Origin: Desulfoplanes sp.
GTDB lineage: Bacteria; Desulfobacterota; Desulfovibrionia; Desulfovibrionales; Desulfomicrobiaceae
NCBI GenBank assembly: GCA_028708105.1
Contig: JAQVZR010000131.1
Span: 1 to 5,905 of the forward strand
Reading direction: 5' to 3'
Length of the DNA stretch: 5,905 nucleotides
Shown: piece after piece, positions 1 to 5,657 of the stretch
How the letters are laid out: each line of letters starts with the position of its first letter
Numbering within the stretch: position 1 is the first letter of the stretch
Translations under genes and position numbers: made by a program
Notes under the pieces: model-generated
The model's input: only the letters and a program-made list of their open reading frames with translations
Told to the model about the DNA's origin: nothing
Databases searched by the model: none

Positions 1-669
1 AAGCCTGAAGCCATCCCCCTGCCTCCAGGAAATGTCACCCTGGGTATGCCTGCGGATCTGCTCAGACAGCGCCCGGACATCCGCAAGGCCGAACGCCAGC
101 TGGCTGCCCAGACCGCGCGCATCGGCGTAGCTAAGGCGGATCTCTATCCCAGCCTCTCCCTGACCGGTTCCTTTGGCTACGAATCCATCAACACCAATGA
201 TCTCTTCGAGCCTGCCAGCAACGTATTTGCCTTTGGTCCTTCGTTGCGCTGGAACATCTTTTCCGCCAACACCATCCGCAATCGGGTCAAGGCCCAGGAC
301 GCTGTGGCGCGGCAGTACATGCTGCGCTATGAAAGCACGGTGTTAAATGCCCTAAACGAGGTGGAAAACGCCCTGCGTTCATACATTGAAGACCGGGTTC
401 GACTAGGCGCTCTCAAACGCGCAGTGGACGCATCCAGACGTTCCGTAGAGCTCTCCACGCAATTGTATCAGCAGGGTCTGGTCAATTTTCAGGATGTCCT
501 GGACGCCCAGCGGGACCAGTTTTCCTTTGAAAACGATCTGGCCTCGGCCCAGGGCGCTAGCGCCGCCAATTTTGTGCGCTTATACACGGCCCTCGGCGGC
601 GGATGGAACCCGGATGATCCCACGGCACCCGCGCCGACGCTCATGGATACAGTCCAAGGCAAGGAATAA
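1..669 (+). CDS. Outer-membrane efflux factor (NodT/OprM/TolC type), C-terminal half, 5' truncated
   Basis: This is the outer-membrane channel of a tripartite efflux pump; trimers of such proteins form a beta-barrel and a long periplasmic alpha-helical duct. The reading frame is open from base 1, so the gene starts upstream; 222 residues are visible, about half of the usual 450-490. Family marks, in visible-fragment numbering: the RQRPDIRKAE motif (about 22-31), which begins the second of the two internal repeats; ARIGVAKADLYPSLSLTG (39-56), the helix-to-strand transition; LNALNEVENAL in the following helix; LVNFQDVLDAQR (160-171); and a terminal LGGGW (198-202) followed by a short Pro/Asp-rich tail. 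The internal Met at base 46 lies just before the RPDIR motif and is not a credible start. The signal peptide and any lipid-anchor cysteine lie outside the window. The adaptor and pump genes follow, which supports a joint role. The family assignment is secure, but the particular ortholog and substrate are not. Confidence 0.93.
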   Translation, partial: KPEAIPLPPGNVTLGMPADLLRQRPDIRKAERQLAAQTARIGVAKADLYPSLSLTGSFGYESINTNDLFEPASNVFAFGPSLRWNIFSANTIRNRVKAQDAVARQYMLRYESTVLNALNEVENALRSYIEDRVRLGALKRAVDASRRSVELSTQLYQQGLVNFQDVLDAQRDQFSFENDLASAQGASAANFVRLYTALGGGWNPDDPTAPAPTLMDTVQGKE

Positions 670-864
670 AAAACGCAGTCCGTGCACATAAAGCAGAAAA
701 AACTTCGACCGCCTCCGGGAACAGCCAGCATCATCGGGCGGAGAGATAATTTCCGGATGCACCGCACATTTTTCCCACGCGCACGGCCAACGGCTCACCG
801 ACGATTACAAACTGCTAACTTTTATCAACTTTTCTCCCCCAAGAACAATCAAGGAGTTTCCCCC
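670..864 (+). other. 195-nt spacer between outer-membrane factor and adaptor genes
   Basis: No gene is supported here. The adaptor frame stays open back to a GTG at 682, but the extra 61 codons give a Pro/Arg-rich stretch with no ribosome binding site, which would bury the lipoprotein signal inside the protein. Weak complementary pieces (ctccg 713-717 with cggag 739-743, or ccgcc 709-713 with ggcgg 737-741) are not followed by a T-run, so I do not call a terminator. The last 50 nt are richer in A+T and carry aactttt twice, at 817-823 and 827-833. A promoter could lie here, but no good -35/-10 pair was found. Confidence 0.5.
851..856 (+). promoter_or_regulatory. Ribosome binding site that fixes the adaptor start
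   Basis: The sequence aaggag lies 8 nt before the ATG at 865. It is a near-perfect Shine-Dalgarno sequence and decides in favour of this start over the upstream in-frame GTG at 682 and ATG at 757, neither of which has such a site. Confidence 0.85.
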
Positions 865-2040
865 ATGCAACACAACCGGACGGACCATTTTATGCCTTTG
901 TTCCTGATCCTTGTCAGCCTGGCAGTCTTAAGTACCGGCTGCCGCAAGGAAAACAAATACGTTCCACCGCCGCCGGCGACCGTCACTGTCAGTCGGCCCC
1001 TGGTACAGGCCGTGACCAACCGCGTTGAATTCACCGGAATTACTGAGGCGCAGGAATCAGTGGAAATCCGTCCACGGGTGGAAGGGTATCTAAATAAAAT
1101 TCTGTTTTCCCCCAGCTCTTACGTCAAAAAGGGAGATCTTCTCTTAGTCATCGATCCCCGCCCTTATGAGGCCAAGCTCAAAGAGGCTCAGGCCGAGCTT
1201 CTGGTGCGTAAAGCCGAACTTGAACTGGCCAATACCACCCTGACCCGCAAGGAAAACGCCTTCAAAGACCGGGCTGTGAGCGAAGTAGACGTCTTTGAAG
1301 CCCGGGCCAAGCAGAAACAGGCCGCAGCCCAGGTGGAATCTGCCAGGGCAAGCGTGGATACCGCCGAACTGAATCTCTCCTACACCCACATCACAGCCCC
1401 CATCAGCGGCCGCATCGACCGCAGTCTGGTGGACGTGGGCAACTTGGTTGGTGCAGGCACCCCGACACTCCTGGCCACTATCGTCAAGGACGATCCCATG
1501 TACGCCTATTTTTCCGTGAGCGAACGGGATATACTCTATTACCAGACCCACGCCCATACAAAAAGTTTCACGGTCCAAACAAAGGTCAAAGCGTTTCTGG
1601 GACTCTCCAACCAGTCAGGATATCCCTATGAGGGAAATATCGATTACCTCGACAACCGACTACAGGCCACATCCGGCACCATGCGCGTCAGAGCAGTATT
1701 CCCCAACCAGGATCACCACCTGCTGCCTGGACTTTTTGCCCGTATCAGCATTCCCATTTGTCAAACCCCTAATGCTCTGCTTGTCCCCGACCTCGCGCTA
1801 GGTGTCGATCAACAGGGAGAATATCTGCTGATCGTCAATGCCAAAAACACCGTGGAACACCGGGCCGTAACCACTGGAATTCTGGTTAACGGCATGCGGG
1901 TCATCACCAAAGGTATCGGCCCGGATGACAAGGTCATCGTCAAAGGTCTGCAAAAAGCCCGCCCCGGCGTTGTGGTCAATCCCACGGAAATCAAACCGGA
2001 TACATTGGTCAAGGCATCCAGTATTCCCGCAGCCGCTTAA
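865..2040 (+). CDS. RND efflux periplasmic adaptor (membrane fusion protein), lipoprotein
   Basis: The protein links the inner-membrane RND pump to the outer-membrane channel. With the ATG at 865 it has 391 residues, close to AcrA (397). The N-terminus is a lipoprotein signal: a short polar start, hydrophobic LFLILVSLAVL (12-22), then STGC with the acylated cysteine at 26. The -3 residue is Ser rather than the commoner Leu, so the lipobox is slightly atypical; residue +2 is Arg. Next come the first barrel and lipoyl half (VEIRPRVEGYL 66-76, VKKGDLLLVIDPRPY 87-101), an Ala/Glu/Lys-rich alpha-helical hairpin (about 100-165) that would contact the outer-membrane channel, the second lipoyl half with TAPISGRI (177-184), a beta-barrel domain (about 200-290) containing TSGTMRVRAVFPN, and a membrane-proximal domain to the C-terminus. 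From memory the sequence resembles MexE/BpeE-type adaptors as much as AcrA. It ends 9 nt before the pump gene, so the two are almost certainly cotranscribed. A second start at Met10 (base 892) is possible but lacks a better ribosome site. Confidence 0.94.
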   Translation: MQHNRTDHFMPLFLILVSLAVLSTGCRKENKYVPPPPATVTVSRPLVQAVTNRVEFTGITEAQESVEIRPRVEGYLNKILFSPSSYVKKGDLLLVIDPRPYEAKLKEAQAELLVRKAELELANTTLTRKENAFKDRAVSEVDVFEARAKQKQAAAQVESARASVDTAELNLSYTHITAPISGRIDRSLVDVGNLVGAGTPTLLATIVKDDPMYAYFSVSERDILYYQTHAHTKSFTVQTKVKAFLGLSNQSGYPYEGNIDYLDNRLQATSGTMRVRAVFPNQDHHLLPGLFARISIPICQTPNALLVPDLALGVDQQGEYLLIVNAKNTVEHRAVTTGILVNGMRVITKGIGPDDKVIVKGLQKARPGVVVNPTEIKPDTLVKASSIPAAA

Positions 2041-2044
2041 GGAG
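2039..2044 (+). promoter_or_regulatory. Ribosome binding site overlapping the adaptor stop codon
   Basis: The site aaggag begins inside the TAA stop (2038-2040) of the adaptor and sits 5 nt before the pump's ATG at 2050. A ribosome terminating on the adaptor would be placed on this site, so translational coupling of the two subunits is likely; that is an inference from spacing. Confidence 0.8.
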
Positions 2045-2049
2045 CCCCC

Positions 2050-5000
2050 ATGTTCAGTCGTTTTTTTATCAACCGCCCTATTTTCGCGGCCGTGGTCTCC
2101 ATCGTGATCATCATTGCCGGTCTGGTGACCCTGCAAAGTCTGCCCGTTGCCCAGTATCCGGAAATTTCTCCCCCGACCATCTCGGTCTCCACCAACTATC
2201 CCGGTGCCAATGCTCAGGTCCTGTCCGACACAGTAGCCCAACCCATCGAGGAACAGGTCAACGGGGTGGAAGGCATGCTGTACATGTCCTCCACCTGTTC
2301 CAACAACGGCGACTACTCCCTGACAGTCTCCTTTGACATAGGCACGGACCTAGACATGGCCCAGGTGCTTGTCCAGAACAGGGTCAGCCAAGCTACGGCC
2401 CTGCTTCCTGAAGCTGTCCAACGCATGGGCGTGACTACCGCGAAACAGTCCACCAATATTCTACTTTTTATTTCCCTGACCTCGCCGGACAACCGGTTTG
2501 ACTCCCTATATCTGAGCAACTACGCCTCCTTGCGCATCAAGGACGAACTCTCGCGCATCGACGGGGTCGGTTCAGTCTCCATCTACGGAGCCAGCGACTA
2601 CAGCATGCGTATCTGGCTCAATCCCAACAAGTTGAAATCACGGGGTTTGACCACCACTGACGTCCTTAATGCCATCAACGAGCAGAACGTCCAGGTTGCC
2701 GCCGGACAAATCGGACAACCGCCGGCACCCCAGGAGCAGGATTTCCAATATGCCATCACGGTCAAGGGACGCCTGGCCGATGCAGCCCAGTTTGAACAGA
2801 TCATCATCAAGACCCTGCCCGGCGGGGCCATGGTCCGTCTCAAGGATGTCGCCCGCATCGAACTCGGGGCCAAAACCTATGACATGTCCAGCCAGTCAAA
2901 CGGCGTGCCCACTGCAGCTATCGGCATCTTCCAGCAGCCAGGGGCCAATGCCCTGGATGTGGCTAAAAAGGTCAAGAGCACCCTCAAGGAACTCAAAACA
3001 AGTTTTCCCCAGGGACTGACCTATGAAATTCCTTTTGACACCACGGAATTTGTAAACGCCTCCATCAACGAGGTGGTCGAGACCCTGTTTATCGCCATTC
3101 TCCTGGTTTTCATTGTCATTCTGGTTTTTCTCCAGGACTGGCGGGCGACTCTCATTCCCGCAGCCACCATTCCCGTTTCCCTCATCGGTACGTTTGCGGT
3201 CATGTCCGTCATGGGGGTGAGCATCAATATGCTCTCCCTTTTTGGCATCGTCCTGGTCATCGGTATCGTGGTGGATGACGCCATTGTCGTCGTTGAAAAT
3301 GCCACCAGAAATATGGATGACCTGAAATTAGGAGCCAAGGAAGCCACCATCCGGGCCATGAACGAGGTGACAGGGCCCATCATCGCCACCACCCTGGTCC
3401 TTCTGGCCGTGTTCATTCCCACGGCCTTCATGGGCGGCATCACCGGCCAGCTCTACAGTCAGTTTTCCCTGACCATTGCCACGGCAACCATATTCAGTGC
3501 TCTCAATGCACTGACCCTCTCTCCGGCCCTGTGTGCCATTCTGCTCAGGCCCTCAGCCAAACATCACAATCCCTTTGCCCGGGCCTTCAACTGGGTGTTT
3601 GACAAGGCCCAGAACGGGTACCAACGCACTATCGCCATCATGGTCCGCCAGGGTCTGCTGGTCATGATTCTCTTTGCCGGTATCACTGCTGCGGCCTTCT
3701 GGGGATTTACCCAGCTTCCCACAGGTTTTGTGCCCACGGAAGATCAGGGATACGCCATGATGAGCGTCCAACTCCCCGATGCTGCGTCCCAGAAAAGGAC
3801 TCTGGACGTTGTTGAGATCCTGAACAAGCGACTGGCCGAACTGGACGGCGTCCGCAGCTGGGTCTCCGTGCCCGGCTATTCTCTGCTGGACGGAGCAGTA
3901 ACCTCCAACGCTGCCACCATCTGGGTCGTGTTCGACTCCTGGGACGAACGGTTGCCCAAAGGGCTGGACCTGAACGCCATGCTCGGGCACCTATGGAAAA
4001 TGACCAGCGACATCCAGGAAGCCAGCATCTTTGCCTTCTCTCCCCCGGCCATTTCCGGTCTAGGGCAGGCAGGCGGATTTGAAATGAAGATCCAGGATAA
4101 AGGCGACGTGGGACTCACCGCCCTGGAACAGATGACCCAGGAAATTGCCCAGGACGCCAACTCTCAATCAACGTTGAGCAACGTGTACACAACCTTCCGG
4201 GCCAACACCCCTCAGTTGTTCACGGATGTGGACAGGACCCAGACCAAGAGCCTGGGCATCCCCCTGTCCGATATCTTCGATACCTTAAAGGCCAACCTGG
4301 GATCGAGCTATGTCAATGACTTCAATATATTCGGCAGATCCTACCAGGTCCGGGTCCAGGCAGATGCAAAATTCCGCGCCCGGGTGGAAGACATCAAGAA
4401 ACTGGAGGTGCGCAACAACAACGGCGACATGATTCCCCTGGGCTCGGTCGTATCCGTGCACAAGACCCTGGGGCCCCAGCTGATCTCCCGGTACAATCTC
4501 TATCCCATGGCCACACTGAATGGTCAGGGAGCAACGGGTATCAGCTCAGGCCAAGCCATGACCCTGATGGAAGGCATTGCCACAGCCAAGCTGCCCACGT
4601 CCATGGGCTACGCCTGGTCAGGTATGTCCTATCAGGAAAAAGTGGCCGGCTCGTCCACCATCCTGATTTTCGTCCTGGCCATCATCTTCGTCTATCTGGT
4701 CCTGTGCGCCCAGTATGAAAGCTGGTCGCTCCCCCTGGTCATCATTCTGGCCGTCCCCCTGGCTCTCATCGGTACGGTCACCGCGGTATTCCTGCGGGGT
4801 ATGGACGTGAATGTGTACACCCAGATCGGGATCGTCCTGCTCATAGCCCTGGCCTGTAAAACGGCCATCCTTATCGCGGAATTTGCCAAAGATGGCCACG
4901 AGGCCGGGCAGGGCATCATGGAAGCAGCTCTGGAAGCCTCAAAACTTCGTTTCAGGCCTATCCTGATGACAGCCTTTGCCTTCATCCTGGGCGTCTTCCC

Positions 5001-5211
5001 CTTGGTCATTGCCACGGGCGCAGGAGCAGCCAGCCGTCAGGCCCTGGGCACGGCGGTTTTCGCAGGCATGATTTCAGCCACCTTCCTGATGATCTTCTTT
5101 GTGCCGGTCTTCTACGTGGTCATCCAGGGAATAAGTGAACGCTTTTTCGGCAAAAAGAAAAACGCCATCATGAAGCACAACAAACCCAAAGTGGGCATAG
5201 AAGATTTGTAG
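2050..5211 (+). CDS. RND multidrug efflux transporter, HAE1 family (AcrB/MexF-like)
   Basis: This is the inner-membrane, proton-driven pump of the tripartite system. At 1053 residues it is full length (AcrB has 1049). The start is set by the site at 2039-2044 and by the family-typical MFSRFFINRPIFA opening. Layout: TM1 (about 9-28); first porter region (29-335); TM2-TM6 (about 341-500), with DWRATLIP after TM2; TM7 (about 534-553); FVPTEDQGY (560-568) opening the second porter region; TM8-TM12 (about 869-1028); and a Lys-rich cytoplasmic tail. The proton-relay residues are present: the Asp pair D409-D410 in GIVVDDAIVVVEN (AcrB D407/D408), K937 in ACKTAILIAEFAKD (AcrB K940), R967 (AcrB R971) and T974 in RPILMT (AcrB T978). 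No frameshift or missing key residue is seen. Several stretches (DYSMRIWLNP, SPDNRFDSLYLSNYA, NEQNVQVAAGQ) recall the MexF/OqxB branch rather than AcrB; this is from memory and not aligned. The divergent loop around PGYSLLDGAVTSNAATIWV suggests a different substrate range from AcrB. Substrates are unknown. A terminator follows 20 nt after the stop. Confidence 0.97.
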   Translation: MFSRFFINRPIFAAVVSIVIIIAGLVTLQSLPVAQYPEISPPTISVSTNYPGANAQVLSDTVAQPIEEQVNGVEGMLYMSSTCSNNGDYSLTVSFDIGTDLDMAQVLVQNRVSQATALLPEAVQRMGVTTAKQSTNILLFISLTSPDNRFDSLYLSNYASLRIKDELSRIDGVGSVSIYGASDYSMRIWLNPNKLKSRGLTTTDVLNAINEQNVQVAAGQIGQPPAPQEQDFQYAITVKGRLADAAQFEQIIIKTLPGGAMVRLKDVARIELGAKTYDMSSQSNGVPTAAIGIFQQPGANALDVAKKVKSTLKELKTSFPQGLTYEIPFDTTEFVNASINEVVETLFIAILLVFIVILVFLQDWRATLIPAATIPVSLIGTFAVMSVMGVSINMLSLFGIVLVIGIVVDDAIVVVENATRNMDDLKLGAKEATIRAMNEVTGPIIATTLVLLAVFIPTAFMGGITGQLYSQFSLTIATATIFSALNALTLSPALCAILLRPSAKHHNPFARAFNWVFDKAQNGYQRTIAIMVRQGLLVMILFAGITAAAFWGFTQLPTGFVPTEDQGYAMMSVQLPDAASQKRTLDVVEILNKRLAELDGVRSWVSVPGYSLLDGAVTSNAATIWVVFDSWDERLPKGLDLNAMLGHLWKMTSDIQEASIFAFSPPAISGLGQAGGFEMKIQDKGDVGLTALEQMTQEIAQDANSQSTLSNVYTTFRANTPQLFTDVDRTQTKSLGIPLSDIFDTLKANLGSSYVNDFNIFGRSYQVRVQADAKFRARVEDIKKLEVRNNNGDMIPLGSVVSVHKTLGPQLISRYNLYPMATLNGQGATGISSGQAMTLMEGIATAKLPTSMGYAWSGMSYQEKVAGSSTILIFVLAIIFVYLVLCAQYESWSLPLVIILAVPLALIGTVTAVFLRGMDVNVYTQIGIVLLIALACKTAILIAEFAKDGHEAGQGIMEAALEASKLRFRPILMTAFAFILGVFPLVIATGAGAASRQALGTAVFAGMISATFLMIFFVPVFYVVIQGISERFFGKKKNAIMKHNKPKVGIEDL

Positions 5212-5217
5212 AAAGGA

Positions 5218-5296
5218 TATAGGACATACGAAAAAAAGCGTGCCGGAGGCTGAACAATCAGCTTCCGGCACGCTTTTTTATACCATAAGTCCTATA
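5218..5296. repeat. Outer inverted repeat flanking the terminator
   Basis: The 8-mer tataggac (5218-5225) is exactly complementary to gtcctata (5289-5296), so the terminator hairpin sits inside a second, outer pair of arms separated by short unpaired bases. In RNA this could add a further helix below the terminator stem. It may be chance, or the left arm may simply be a reverse copy of the cctata units on the right. Confidence 0.5.
5232..5279 (+). terminator. Strong intrinsic terminator closing the efflux operon
   Basis: A near-perfect hairpin has a 16-bp GC-rich stem (5238-5253 with 5258-5273, containing one G-U pair) and an ACAA loop (5254-5257). It is extended by six A-T pairs between the A-run at 5232-5237 and the T-run at 5274-5279. 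The A-run makes it equally good on the minus strand, so it could act in both directions. It lies 20 nt after the pump stop and insulates ribB from efflux transcription. Confidence 0.95.
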
Positions 5297-5321
5297 CGAC
5301 CTATAAGACCTATAGACCTAA
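5291..5321 (+). repeat. Short direct repeats of cctata, 8-9 nt period
   Basis: The unit cctata occurs at 5291-5296, 5300-5305 and 5309-5314, with a degenerate fourth copy cctaa at 5317-5321. The fuller unit is about gacctata with a 9-nt spacing, shortening to 8 at the last copy. It lies between the terminator and the probable ribB promoter. The function is unknown; it could be an operator-like array or decayed low-complexity sequence. Confidence 0.6.
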
Positions 5322-5355
5322 ATTCATCTTCTATCGTATCTCCAGGTTTCCCCCA

Positions 5356-5383
5356 TTGACAACAAAACCTCTTTGGACATAGC
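5356..5383 (+). promoter_or_regulatory. Probable sigma-70 promoter of ribB
   Basis: A perfect -35 hexamer TTGACA (5356-5361) is followed after 16 nt by CATAGC (5378-5383), a weak -10 match with only the three central bases agreeing with TATAAT. Transcription would start near 5390, directly before the riboswitch's first helix, which is where a leader promoter should be. The -35 box and the position are convincing; the -10 box is not. Confidence 0.5.
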
Positions 5384-5392
5384 ACGATTGAA

Positions 5393-5538
5393 CTTATTCT
5401 CAGGGCGGGGTGCAATTCCCCACCGGCGGTATCCCGGTTTTTCCGGGGAGCCCGCGAGCGCTTTCTGACGTCAGAAAGGTCAGCAGATCCGGTGAAATAC
5501 CGGGGCCGACGGTTACAGTCCGGATGAAAGAGGATGAG
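5393..5538 (+). promoter_or_regulatory. FMN riboswitch (RFN element) aptamer
   Basis: This RNA aptamer binds flavin mononucleotide and lowers ribB expression when FMN is plentiful. The conserved blocks are in the right order: AGGGCGGGGTGCAATTCCCC with its GGGG/CCCC arm (5407-5410 with 5418-5421); ACCGGCGGTA (5422-5431); a CCCGG/CCGGG arm (5433-5437 with 5443-5447); AGCCCGCGAGC (5449-5459); a variable arm made of the 18-nt palindrome at 5461-5478; GATCCGGTGAAATACCGG (5486-5503) with a CCGGT/ACCGG arm; then GCCGACGGTTACAGTCCGGATG. The closing helix P1 is 9 bp between 5393-5401 and 5530-5538, with two G-U pairs. It stands 119 nt before the ribB start codon. From memory it is close to the E. coli ribB leader in both the opening CTTATTCTCAGGGCGGGG and the GGTCAGCAGATCCGG-like segment. 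Confidence 0.97.
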
Positions 5539-5546
5539 ACAGACCC

Positions 5547-5605
5547 GCCACAGGTTCCATGCCTGGACGTGGCTGTTCATGGTCTTACACCATGGACGGC
5601 TGTCC
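5547..5605 (+). promoter_or_regulatory. Riboswitch expression platform: competing hairpins in the leader
   Basis: Two hairpins can be drawn after the aptamer. The first pairs gccac (5547-5551) with gtggc (5569-5573), with agg/cct (5552-5554, 5562-5564) inside. The second is stronger, pairing 5572-5583 with 5589-5600 around a 5-nt CTTAC loop; its core catggt/accatg is perfect. They share bases 5572-5573. Segment tccatg (5556-5561) can also pair with catgga (5591-5596), breaking the second hairpin. The second hairpin is followed by tgtcccctttct, which is a poor T-run, so simple intrinsic termination is uncertain. Assigning these as switch states is inference. Confidence 0.45.
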
Positions 5606-5617
5606 CCTTTCTAACGC

Positions 5618-5650
5618 CCTGATTCTGGTATTCCATCAACACCACAGGAG
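5618..5650 (+). promoter_or_regulatory. ribB ribosome binding site and possible sequestering hairpin
   Basis: The ribosome binding site caggag (5645-5650) is 7 nt before the ATG at 5658. An upstream segment can mask part of it: cctg (5618-5621) pairs with cagg (5645-5648), and tggt (5626-5629) pairs with acca (5641-5644), with a 4-nt bulge on the left side. The site itself is sound. The hairpin is weak, and its control by FMN is a guess. Confidence 0.55.
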
Positions 5651-5657
5651 TCCTACC

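Noticed and set aside
713..774. Possible terminator after the outer-membrane gene
   Set aside because: Only 5-bp pairings with mismatched extensions were found, and the nearest T-run (atttttccc, about 768-775) does not directly follow a stem.
1144..1578. Minus-strand open frame of 144 codons inside the adaptor gene
   Set aside because: It lies fully opposite a well-supported gene, has no ribosome site, and its translation is a Gly/His-rich mix with no recognisable family.
1798..2241. Minus-strand open frame of 147 codons across the adaptor-pump junction
   Set aside because: Its Gly/Asp-rich translation is the antisense shadow of two conserved genes and shows no domain.
3021..3443. Minus-strand open frame of 140 codons, Met/Thr/Arg-rich
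   Set aside because: The composition is what reverse reading of membrane-segment codons gives, and it lies opposite TM2-TM5 of the pump.
5373..5400. Alternative ribB promoter using TATTCT (5395-5400) as -10
   Set aside because: Those bases form the 5' side of the riboswitch's P1 helix, so transcription starting after them would destroy the aptamer; the matching -35 is also poor.
5278..5580. Minus-strand open frame of 100 codons over the riboswitch
   Set aside because: It is antisense to a structured RNA, with no family resemblance and no start signals.
5410..5622. Plus-strand open frame of 70 codons in the ribB leader
   Set aside because: It overlaps the FMN aptamer almost entirely; the conserved RNA explains the sequence, and there is no ribosome site before its ATG.
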